Positions 33,060 through 45,000 of a stretch of DNA of 64,000 bases are shown here, in pieces. The position numbers were made by a program, and so were the translations under genes. How positions within the stretch are numbered: the first letter of the stretch is position 1; every line of letters starts with the position of its first letter. A model generated the notes under the pieces. It did not search any database and had not been told where the DNA came from. It was given only the letters and a program-made list of their open reading frames with translations. This DNA is from Euglena gracilis (lineage: Eukaryota > Euglenida > Euglenophyceae > Euglenales): NCBI GenBank assembly GCA_039621445.1, contig CP154955.1:12032960-12096959 (forward strand), read 5' to 3'.

Positions 33060-36000
33060 GTGTTGTTTTTGTTTTTTTTGAGCCGAAAAGGAGCTTTTTT
33101 CGACCCGCCAGCGCCCCGTTTTGGGCCGCCAACCCATTGATTTTGGGTCAAAACCGGGTCGAAAAACTCGAAAAAAATCGAAAAAAATTTTTGCCCGAAA
33201 CGATGCTTTTTGGCCTCCCGGACCCGGAAAAACTGTTTTTGAGCCGAAAACGAGCGTTTTTCGACCCGCCAGCGCCCCCATTTTGGGCCGCCAACCCATT
33301 GACTTTGGGCCAAAACCGGGTCAAAAACGTCGAAAAAAATCGAAAAATCTTTTTTTGCCCGAAACGATGTTTTTTGGCCTCCCGGATCCGGAAAAACTGT
33401 TTTTGAGCTGAAAACGAGCGTTTTTCGACCCGCCAGCGCCCCGTTTTGGGCCGCCAACCCATTGATTTTGGGTCAAAACCGGGTCGAAAAACTCGAAAAA
33501 AATCGAAAAAAATTTTTGCCCGAAACGATGCTTTTTGGCCGCCCGGACCCGGAAAAACTGGTTTTGAGCTGAAAACGAGCGTTTTTCGACCCGCCAGCGC
33601 CCCGTTTTGGGCCGCCAACCCATTGACTTTGGGTCAAAACCGGGTCAAAACCGGGTCAAAAACGTCGAAAAAAATCGAAAACGTTTTTTTGCCCGAAACG
33701 ATGTTTTTTGGCCTCCCGGATCCGGAAAAACTGTTTTTGAGCTGAAAACGAGTGTTTTTCGACCCGCCAGCGCCCCGTTTTGGGCCGCCAACCCATTCAC
33801 TTTGGGCCAAAACCGGGTCAAAAACGTCGAAAAAAATCGAAAAAATCTTTTTTGCCCGAAACGATGCTTTTTGGCCGCCCGGACCCGGAAAAACTGGTTT
33901 TGAGCTGAAAACGAGCGTTTTTCGACCCGCCAGCGCCCCGTTTTGGGCCGCCAACCCATTGATTTTGGGTCAAAACCGGGTCGAAAAACTCGAAAAAAAT
34001 CGAAAAAAATTTTTGCCCGAAACGATGCTTTTTGGCCTCCCGGACCCGGAAAAACTGTTTTTGAGCCGAAAACGAGCGTTTTTCGACCCGCCAGCGCCCC
34101 GTTTTGGGCCGCCAACCCATTCACTTTGGGCCAAAACCGGGTCAAAAACGTCGAAAAAAATCGAAAATTTTTTTTTTGCCCGAAACAATGCTTTTTGGCC
34201 GCCCGGACACAAAAAAACTGGTTTTGAGCTGAAAACGAGCGTTTTTCGACCCGCCAGCGCCCCGTTTTGGGCCGCCAACCGGGTCAAAAACGTCGAAAAA
34301 AATCGAAAAAATTTTTTTTGCCCGAAACGATGTTTTTTGGCCTCCCGGATCCGGAAAAACTGTTTTTGAGCTGAAAACGAGTGTTTTTCGACCCGCCAGC
34401 GCCCCGTTTTGGGCCGCCAACCCATTCACTTTGGGCCAAAACCGGGTCAAAAACGTCGAAAAAAATCGAAAAAATCTTTTTTGCCCGAAACGATGTTTTT
34501 TGGCCTCCCGGACCCGGAAAAACTGGTTTTGAGCTGAAAACGAGCGTTTTTCGACCCGCCAGCGCCCGTTTTGGGCCGCCAACCCATTGATTTTGGGTCA
34601 AAACCGGGTCGAAAAACTCGAAAAAAATCGAAAAAATTTTTTGCCCGAAACGATGCTTTTTGGCCTCCCGGACCCGGAAAAACTGTTTTTGAGCCGAAAA
34701 CGAGCGTTTTTCGACCCGCCAGCGCCCCGTTTTGGGCCGCCGACCCATTGACTTTGGGTCAAAACCGGGTCAAAACCGGGTCAAAACCGGGTCAAAAACG
34801 TCGAAAAAAATCGAAAATTTTTTTTTGCCCGAAACGATGTTTTTTGGCCTCCCGGATCCGGAAAAACTGTTTTTGAGCTGAAAACGAGTGTTTTTCGACC
34901 CGCCAGCGCCCCGTTTTGGGCCGCCAACCCATTCACTTTGGGCCAAAACCGGGTCAAAAACGTCGAAAAAAATCGAAAAAATCTTTTTTGCCCGAAACGA
35001 TGCTTTTTGGCCTCCCGGATCCGGAAAAACTGTTTTTGAGCTGAAAACGAGCGTTTTTCGACCCGCCAGCGCCCGTTTTGGGCCGCCAACCCATTGATTT
35101 TGGGTCAAAACCGGGTCGAAAAACTCGAAAAAAATCGAAAAAATTTTTTGCCCGAAACGATGCTTTTTGGCCTCCCGGACCCGGAAAAACTGTTTTTGAG
35201 CCGAAAACGAGCGTTTTTCGACCCGCCAGCGCCCCGTTTTGGGCCGCCGACCCATTGACTTTGGGTCAAAACCGGGTCAAAACCGGGTCAAAAACGTCGA
35301 AAAAAATCGAAAATTTTTTTTTGCCCGAAACGATGTTTTTTGGCCTCCCGGATCCGGAAAAACTGTTTTTGAGCTGAAAACGAGTGTTTTTCGACCCGCC
35401 AGCGCCCCGTTTTGGGCCGCCAACCCATTGACTTTGGGTCAAAACCGGGTCAAAAACGTCGAAAAAAATCGAAAAAATTTTTTTGCCCGAAACGATGTTT
35501 TTTTGGCCTCCCCGGACCCGGAAAAACTGGTTTTGAGCTGAAAACGAGCGTTTTTCGACCCGCCAGCGCCCCGTTTTGGGCCGCCAACCCATTTATTTTG
35601 GGTCAAAACCGGGTAAAAAAACTCAAAAAAAACCAAAAAAAATTTTTGCCCGAAACGATGCTTTTTGGCCTCCCGGACCCGGAAAAACTGTTTTTGAGCC
35701 GAAAACGAGCGTTTTTCGACCCGCCAGCGCCCCGTTTTGGGCCGCCGACCCATTGACTTTGGGTCAAAACCGGGTCAAAAACGTCGAAAAAAATCGAAAA
35801 TTTTTTTTTTGCCCGAAACAATGCTTTTTGGCCGCCCGGACCCGGAAAAACTGTTTTTGAGCCGAAAAGGAGCTTTTTTCGACCCGCCAGCGCCCCGTTT
35901 TGGGCCGCCAACCGGGTCAAAAACGTCGAAAAAAATCGAAAAAATTTTTTTTGCCCGAAACGATGTTTTTTGGCCTCCCGGATCCGGAAAAACTGTTTTT

Positions 36001-39000
36001 GAGCTGAAAACGAGTGTTTTTCGACCCGCCAGCGCCCCGTTTTGGGCCGCCAACCCATTCACTTTGGGCCAAAACCGGGTCAAAAACGTCGAAAAAAATC
36101 GAAAAAATCTTTTTTGCCCGAAACGATGCTTTTTGGCCGCCCGGACCCGGAAAAACTGTTTTTGAGCTGAAAACGAGCGTTTTTCGACCCGCCAGCGCCC
36201 GTTTTGGGCCGCCAACCCATTGATTTTGGGTCAAAACCGGGTCGAAAAACTCGAAAAAAATCGAAAATTTTTTTTTGCCCGAAACGATGTTTTTTGGCCT
36301 CCCGGATCCGGAAAAACTGTTTTTGAGCCGAAAAGGAGCTTTTTTCGACCCGCCAGCGCCCCGTTTTGGGCCGCCAACCGGGTCAAAAACGTCGAAAAAA
36401 ATCGAAAAAATTTTTTTTGCCCGAAACGATGTTTTTTGGCCTCCCGGATCCGGAAAAACTGTTTTTGAGCTGAAAACGAGTGTTTTTCGACCCGCCAGCG
36501 CCCCGTTTTGGGCCGCCAACCCATTCACTTTGGGCCAAAACCGGGTCAAAAACGTCGAAAAAAATCGAAAAAATCTTTTTTGCCCGAAACGATGCTTTTT
36601 GGCCGCCCGGACCCGGAAAAACTGGTTTTGAGCTGAAAACGAGCGTTTTTCGACCCGCCAGCGCCCGTTTTGGGCCGCCAACCCATTGATTTTGGGTCAA
36701 AACCGGGTCGAAAAACTCGAAAAAAATCGAAAAAAATTTTTGCCCGAAACGATGCTTTTTGGCCTCCCGGACCCGGAAAAACTGTTTTTGAGCCGAAAAC
36801 GAGCGTTTTTCGACCCGCCAGCGCCCCGTTTTGGGCCGCCAACCCATTGACTTTGGGTCAAAACCGGGTCAAAAACGTCGAAAAAAATCGAAAATTTTTT
36901 TTTGCCCGAAACGATGTTTTTTGGCCTCCCGGATCCGGAAAAACTGTTTTTGAGCTGAAAACGTTTTTCGACCCGCCAGCGCCCGTTTTGAGCCGCCAAC
37001 CCATTCACTTTGGGTCAAAACCGACGTCGGTCAAAAAAAACGTCGAAAAAAAAAATCGAAAAAATTTTTTTTGGTTTTTTTTTTTTTTTTTTTTTTTTTT
37101 TTGTTTTTTTTTTTTTTTGCCCGAACGATGGGATAAACTGGTTTTGAGCTGAAAACGAGCGTTTTTCGACCCGCCAGCGCCCCGTTTTGGGCCGCCAACC
37201 CATTGATTTTGGGTCAAAACCGGGTCGAAAAACTCGAAAAAAATCGAAAAATTTTTTTTTGCCCGAAACGATGCTTTTTGGCCTCCCGGACCCGGAAAAA
37301 AACTGTTTTTGAGCCGAAAACGAGCGTTTTTCGACCCGCCAGCGCCCCGTTTTGGGCCGCCGACCCATTGACTTTGGGTCAAAACCGGGTCAAAAACGTC
37401 GAAAAAAATCGAAAATTTTTTTTTTGCCCGAAACAATGCTTTTTGGCCGCCCGGACCCGGAAAAACTGTTTTTGAGCCGAAAAGGAGCTTTTTTCGACCC
37501 GCCAGCGCCCCGTTTTGGGCCGCCAACCGGGTCAAAAACGTCGAAAAAAATCGAAAAAATTTTTTTTGTCCTAAATTATGTTTTTTGTTTTCTAGGATCC
37601 GGAAAAACTGTTTTTGAGCTGAAAACGAGTGTTTTTCGACCCGCCAGCGCCCCGTTTTGGGCCGCCAACCCATTCACTTTGGGCCAAAACCGGGTCAAAA
37701 ACGTCGAAAAAAATCGAAAAAATCTTTTTTGCCCGAAACGATGCTTTTTGGCCGCCCGGACCCGGAAAAACTGGTTTTGAGCTGAAAACGAGCGTTTTTC
37801 GACCCGCCAGCGCCCGTTTTGGGCCGCCAACCCATTGATTTTGGGTCAAAACCGGGTCGAAAAACTCGAAAAAAATCGAAAAAATTTTTTGCCCGAAACG
37901 ATGCTTTTTGGCCTCCCGGACCCGGAAAAACTGTTTTTGAGCCGAAAACGAGCGTTTTTCGACCCGCCAGCGCCCCGTTTTGGGCCGCCAACCCATTGAC
38001 TTTGGGTCAAAACCGGGTCAAAACCGGGTCAAAAACGTCGAAAAAAATCGAAAATTTTTTTTTGCCCGAAACGATGTTTTTTGGCCTCCCGGATCCGGAA
38101 AAACTGTTTTTGAGCTGAAAACGAGTGTTTTTCGACCCGCCAGCGCCCCGTTTTGGGCCGCCAACCCATTCACTTTGGGCCAAAACCGGGTCAAAAACGT
38201 CGAAAAAAATCGAAAAAATCTTTTTTGCCCGAAACGATGCTTTTTGGCCGCCCGGACCCGGAAAAACTGGTTTTGAGCTGAAAACGAGCGTTTTTCGACC
38301 CGCCAGCGCCCCGTTTTGGGCCGCCAACCCATTGATTTTGGGTCAAAACCGGGTCGAAAAACTCGAAAAAAATCGAAAAAAATTTTTGCCCGAAACGATG
38401 CTTTTTGGCCTCCCGGACCCGGAAAAACTGTTTTTGAGCCGAAAACGAGCGTTTTTCGACCCGCCAGCGCCCCGTTTTGGGCCGCCGACCCATTCACTTT
38501 GGGTCAAACCGGGTCAAAAACGTCGAAAAAAGTCGAAAATTTTTGTTTGCCCAAAACGATGCTTTTTGGCCGCCCCGGACCCGGAAAAAACTGTTTTTGA
38601 GCCGAAAAGGAGCTTTTTTTCGACCCGCCAGCGCCCCGTTTTGGGCCGCCAACCGGGTCAAAAACGTCGAAAAAATCAAAAAAATTTTTTGCCCGAAACG
38701 ATGTTTTTTGGCCTCCCGGATCCGGAAAAACTGTTTTTGAGCTGAAAACGAGTGTTTTTCGACCCGCCAGCGCCCCGTTTTGGGCCGCCAACCCATTCAC
38801 TTTGGGCCAAAACCGGGTCAAAAACGTCGAAAAAAATCGAAAAAATCTTTTTTGCCCGAAACGATGCTTTTTGGCCGCCCGGACCCGGAAAAACTGGTTT
38901 TGAGCTGAAAACGAGCGTTTTTCGACCCGCCAGCGCCCGTTTTGGGCCGCCAACCCATTGATTTTGGGTCAAAACCGGGTCGAAAAACTCGAAAAAAATC

Positions 39001-42000
39001 GAAAAAATTTTTTGCCCGAAACGATGCTTTTTGGCCTCCCGGACCCGGAAAAACTGTTTTTGAGCCGAAAACGAGCGTTTTTCGACCCGCCAGCGCCCCG
39101 TTTTGGGCCGCCAACCCATTGACTTTGGGTCAAAACCGGGTCAAAACCGGGTCAAAACCGGGTCAAAAACGTCGAAAAAAATCGAAAATTTTTTTTTGCC
39201 CGAAACGATGTTTTTTGGCCTCCCGGATCCGGAAAAACTGTTTTTGAGCCGAAAAGGAGCTTTTTTCGACCCGCCAGCGCCCCGTTTTGGGCCGCCAACC
39301 GGGTCAAAAACGTCGAAAAAAATCGAAAAAATTTTTTTTGCCCGAAACGATGTTTTTTGGCCTCCCGGATCCGGAAAAACTGTTTTTGAGCTGAAAACGA
39401 GTGTTTTTCGACCCGCCAGCGCCCCGTTTTGGGCCGCCAACCCATTCACTTTGGGCCAAAACCGGGTCAAAAACTCGAAAAAAATCGAAAAAATTTTTTG
39501 CCCGAAACGATGCTTTTTGGCCTCCCGGACCCGGAAAAACTGTTTTTGAGCCGAAAACGAGCGTTTTTCGACCCGCCAGCGCCCCGTTTTGGGCCGCCGA
39601 CCCATTGACTTTGGGTCAAAACCGGGTCAAAACCGGGTCAAAACCGGGTCAAAAACGTCGAAAAAAATCGAAAATTTTTTTTTGCCCGAAACGATGTTTT
39701 TTGGCCTCCCGGATCCGGAAAAACTGTTTTTGAGCTGAAAACGAGTGTTTTTCGACCCGCCAGCGCCCCGTTTTGGGCCGCCAACCCATTCACTTTGGGC
39801 CAAAACCGGGTCAAAAACGTCGAAAAAAATCGAAAAAATCTTTTTTGCCCGAAACGATGCTTTTTGGCCGCCCGGACCCGGAAAAACTGGTTTTGAGCTG
39901 AAAACGAGCGTTTTTCGACCCGCCAGCGCCCCGTTTTGGGCCGCCAACCCATTGATTTTGGGTCAAAACCGGGTCGAAAAACTCGAAAAAAATCGAAAAA
40001 AATTTTTGCCCGAAACGATGCTTTTTGGCCTCCCGGACCTGGAAAAACTGTTTTTGAGCCGAAAACGAGCGTTTTTCGACCCGCCAGCGCCCCGTTTTGG
40101 GCCGCCGACCCATTGACTTTGGGTCAAAACCGGGTCAAAAACGTCGAAAAAAATCGAAAATTTTTTTTTTGCCCGAAACAATGCTTTTTGGCCGCCCGGA
40201 CCCGGAAAAACTGTTTTTGAGCCGAAAAGGAGCTTTTTTCGACCCGCCAGCGCCCCGTTTTGGGCCGCCAACCGGGTCAAAAACGTCGAAAAAAATCGAA
40301 AAAATTTTTTTTGCCCGAAACGATGTTTTTTGGCCTCCCGGATCCGGAAAAACTGTTTTTGAGCTGAAAACGAGTGTTTTTCGACCCGCCAGCGCCCCGT
40401 TTTGGGCCGCCAACCCATTCACTTTGGGCCAAAACCGGGTCAAAAACGTCGAAAAAAATCGAAAAAATCTTTTTTGCCCGAAACGATGCTTTTTGGCCGC
40501 CCGGACCCGGAAAAACTGGTTTTGAGCTGAAAACGAGCGTTTTTCGACCCGCCAGCGCCCGTTTTGGGCCGCCAACCCATTGATTTTGGGTCAAAACCGG
40601 GTCGAAAAACTCGAAAAAAATCGAAAAAATTTTTTGCCCGAAACGATGCTTTTTGGCCTCCCGGACCCGGAAAAACTGTTTTTGAGCCGAAAACGAGCGT
40701 TTTTCGACCCGCCAGCGCCCCGTTTTGGGCCGCCGACCCATTGACTTTGGGTCAAAACCGGGTCAAAACCGGGTCAAAACCGGGTCAAAAACGTCGAAAA
40801 AAATCGAAAATTTTTTTTTGCCCGAAACGATGTTTTTTGGCCTCCCGGATCCGGAAAAACTGTTTTTGAGCTGAAAACGAGTGTTTTTCGACCCGCCAGC
40901 GCCCCGTTTTGGGCCGCCAACCCATTCACTTTGGGCCAAAACCGGGTCAAAAACGTCGAAAAAAATCGAAAAAATCTTTTTTGCCCGAAACGATGCTTTT
41001 TGGCCGCCCGGACCCGGAAAAACTGGTTTTGAGCTGAAAACGAGCGTTTTTCGACCCGCCAGCGCCCCGTTTTGGGCCGCCAACCCATTGATTTTGGGTC
41101 AAAACCGGGTCGAAAAACTCGAAAAAAATCGAAAAAAATTTTTGCCCGAAACGATGCTTTTTGGCCTCCCGGACCTGGAAAAACTGTTTTTGAGCCGAAA
41201 ACGAGCGTTTTTCGACCCGCCAGCGCCCCGTTTTGGGCCGCCGACCCATTGACTTTGGGTCAAAACCGGGTCAAAAAAGTCGAAAAAAATCGAAAATTTT
41301 TTCTTGCCCGAAACGATGCTTTTTGGCCGCCCGGACCCGGAAAACTGTTTTTGAGCCGAAAAGGAGCGTTTTTTTCGACCCGCCAGCGCCCCGTTTTGGG
41401 GCAAAAAAGGCGAAAAAAATCGAAAATGAGCGTTTTTCAACCCCCTCCCAAGCCCAGGCCGGGCCGGCCGGGCTGCTGGGTCGCCGGGCTGCTGGGCCGC
41501 CGGGCCGCCGGCCGGCCGGGCCGCCGGGCCGCCGGGCCGCCAGGTCGCCGGCCGGGCCGCCGGGCCGCCGGGCGCCGCCGGCCGCTGGCCGGTCCGGGCC
41601 GCCGGGCCGCCGCCGGGCCGCCGGGCGCCGGCCGCCGGGTCGCCGGCCTCCGGGCCGGGCCGCCGGGGTCGCCGGCCCGGGCCGCCGGGCCGCCGGGCCG
41701 CCGGCCGGGCCGCCGCTGCCGGGTCGCCGGGCCGCCGGGCCGCCGGGCCGCCGGGTCGCCGGGTCGCCGGGCTGCCGGGCCGCCGGGCCGCCAGCCGGGC
41801 CGCCGGGCTGCCGGCCGGGCCGCCGGGCCGCCGGCCTGGCCGCCGGGCCGCTGGCCGGGCCGCCGGGCTGCCGGCCGGGCCGCCGGGCTGGGGTCAATGA
41901 AGGGGTGGGGGCGCGCTTATAAAGAGCTCAGCACTGTTCAAAACCTGGTCCATTTCATGGATTTTTGCTCGGACCGGCCGGGGGGGGGGTCTTATTTTGG

Positions 42001-45000
42001 GGGGGGTTATGCTTTTGTAATGGTGTGTTTCATTTTTCATAAAATGGTCAGAGTTTTTTTTAATACAATGATCAGGGTTCCACAGTGCCAGCCACTGGGT
42101 TTCCTTCCTCGCTGACGTCTCCGGGAGAACTCCCTCGTTCTGAAATTTCTTGTTCGTATTGTGAAACGCTGAACGGCCCCTCGGCGATGTTTCCGGGTGA
42201 CCTCCAGATTGCCTTGGGCCACCTCTCCCTGTTGGGACTCCATTCCCCATGGCCGTTCCACACTTCCAGAAGTCGCGATCATTTTCCCACGGGCTCCGGG
42301 GCGGGGGTGCAGGGCTTGCGGCTGAGGCCAGGGCGGAACGCGACTTTTGGAACCCCCCCCCCAAACCCTCTGGGTGGGGGAGTGCACCCCCCCCACCACC
42401 AGGCCTTCCTGTGCAACCCTGGGGATCGTAACCAAAGCAGAGTAGGTGCCTGACGGGTGCTTGGTGGCCAGTGAGTGAACACGGTCAGTCCCGCCAGGCG
42501 CCGGCCAGCAAAACCTCCACGGGCCGAACAGCAGGCACTGACCACACAGCCGCAGTGCACACACGGGGGGCCGGTCTGCCCACAGGCCTTTGTCGGCAAT
42601 CGGTTCCTCGGGGAGTACGACGCCCTCCAGCGGCTGGAGGACGAGGGGCGGCTCAGGGCACACCTGGCCAAGGAGGGCTATGAGGAGGGTGCGCCCCTTT
42701 TCGTACTGGCCTCTTTGGGCTGATAGTTGAGCAAAGTAGGCACCCCCCCCCCCCTTTCCTGCCCCCCCTCCCCTCCCAGATCTCACACCTGACCCAAACC
42801 CAATCCTAGCCCTCACCCTATCCCAAGCTTAAGCCCTATTCTGAATACCTTTCCACCCCACCCCACCCACCACCCTCACTGTGCAGGGGTGAGATTAATT
42901 CAGGGCTGCCGACCAGTCATGCAAGAAATGGCTTTGAACTGGACTCAGCAAACTGTTTCTCACCCGCTGACAACGGGGGAGCACGATGCAGCGCAAACAC
43001 TTCCTTTCCACACGGTTACCATGTTACCGTGTCTTCCTTTTTGGCGGCGTCAGCGGATGGGACCACGTGTGTCCAGGGAAAGCAGGTCCCATCGATTTTT
43101 GTGTCCAAGTTTGCTCCCCACGGCGACCAGCCAGCCTGCCTCTCTTTCTCTCAGTCCCGAATTTCCGGCGCATCCACCCTTTCACCGGCGAGCCGCTTGA
43201 CAGCGACGGAGCGGAGGAGGCTGAAGAGGAAGAGGACGAGGCGGAGGAGGACGAGGACGGGGATGAGGCTGCAGGCTGGATTTTAAGGGATGGCCCGCCC
43301 CAGTCCCCTCCACCCGGGGGGGGGGGGGTGCCTGCCTGGGCAAGCAGCCCAAGGCACTCAGATCCCCCTGGGGGGCAGGGTTTATGTCCAAAAGTGCCCA
43401 AGGCATTCCGGGTCTGAAGGCACCGGAAGCCTGCAACGGGGGCCATTTTGGCCGGATTTTTGGTCCACAACCAGTCCAACTTCTTGGAGCCGGGGGCGGG
43501 GGGGGGGGTAGTGCTTTCCTGAATGCCACTGGGACTCCGGGCTCTCCGAGACCCCCCTCCCCGGGGTTGGTCAAATCCAGCCTGGCGAGGAGGGGCACAG
43601 CGTCGTGCCGGCCGGGCCAGCGGGGCCGGAGCCGGGGCCGGGAGAGGGGGGCCCGCGGTCGGGTGTGGCCCGCCAAGGCCCGGCGGGAGGCGAGGCGGCG
43701 GGGGCCGGTGCCGACGAGGTGTGCTGTGGCTGGCACCGGATCCGAGAGAGACGCCGAACCATTACTTGCCATCTCCCCCCCTCTTCGGAATTCATGTTTG
43801 GTGGTCCGTGGCATGTTGTGTCTCAAGCTACCGGGGGGGGGGGAATTGGATACCGAAAAGACTGATTGGGAAAAAATTGGCGTACAGAAATCCTGCCAAA
43901 ATTTTCCGGGCCTTTTTTGAAAATCCTGCCTCAAAATTTTAAAAATCACCCTTTTTCCAGTCATCTTGCATACAAAACCTGCCAATTTTTTCCGGGCCGT
44001 TTTCAGGTTTGGCACCAATTTATTTTTTCGGGTCTAATTTTATCTAGCTTCAATCCCCCCCCCCCCCCGGTACCTGAACACTTGCCACCCCAAGAAGTCC
44101 ACCGAAAGATTGTCACAGAAGTTAAAACCTGCACCTGGGCTGCCCACCAATGTAACGGTTCCACGCTTGATGCCTCTGTGGGTCGATCGCCGAGGATGAG
44201 GCCGAGGATGGCGACAACGCGTGAGACCCAATGAGGCCACGGCATCCTCACCCCCCCCACCGGTGTGGTCAGTCTGCCGTGCCTCTCGTCTCGTGGGGCC
44301 GGCCCTCCCTGCAGCAACATGGCTCTCCCCCGCCCCCTGGCTGGCTGCCGCCCCCTGCGCCGGAGGCGGCCGTAGCGCAGCCCCGCCCTGCACCCCCTGC
44401 CATGCCGGCCTCTGGGCCCGGACCTGTTTGTGACCAGAAATACGTTCTCGCGATACGGGAGCTGGTGGGATGCGCCTTGTTGAGGTGCAAGTGAGGACGA
44501 CCCCTCCCCCAGTCAATTGGGGTCGAACTTGTATACATTGGTGGTGACATCATTATTCTGAAATTTTTCTCATTGCTTTCCCCTGGGGAAAAAAAACGGT
44601 TTCTGGAGACTTCGGGTGCTTATCAGGCTGAATTTGACCAACCCTGGGGGGGAGGGGGGGTCTCAAGGTGCACTGGAGTGCCGTGGCACCCAGTAGAAGG
44701 CAGGCACCACCCCACTGGGGGATGGGCCAAAAATGCCCAAAAAATGGGCTTATCTGGGCTTCCGGCGCCTTTGGCGATGGAAGTGCTTTGGCCAAGTACC
44801 CAGGCACTTTTGGCCATGTGCCCTACACCCCCCGCCCCCCGGGGGGTTCAGATCTAGTGTCTTGGAGTTGGAGTGCCACGCCTTAAATTTCAGCCTGCCC
44901 TGCCCCAACACACGACACGGAAGATTTTCTCCAGCCCCCCGTCGTTCCACCGGCCCGGTCAGTGGAGGCCTCCAAAAGTCGGCATGGCTTCGATGTCGGC

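Larger units (their letters stand above)
31184..42010. other. Satellite block bounded by inverted CCAAAATAAGACC words
   Basis: The left edge reads C-run, AAAAATAAGACC, GGTCCATTTCATGG. The right edge reads GGTCCATTTCATGG, then GGTCTTATTTTGGGGGG. The outer words are inverted, although the GGTCCATTTCATGG word is direct. Similar C-run AAATAAGACC words occur at 2775, 3190 and 53475-53500. I infer that the array may have expanded within or between copies of a small element. No target duplication is seen. Confidence 0.35.

Noticed and set aside
32230-41430. Dozens of long open frames on both strands (up to 340 codons)
   Set aside because: They are translations of the satellite monomer in different frames. 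They repeat with the array, shift with unit-length changes and occur equally on both strands.
41072-42115. A 347-codon frame rich in Gly, Arg, Pro and Ala
   Set aside because: Runs from the satellite through the GCCGGGCC block into non-coding sequence, and the opposite strand is equally open.
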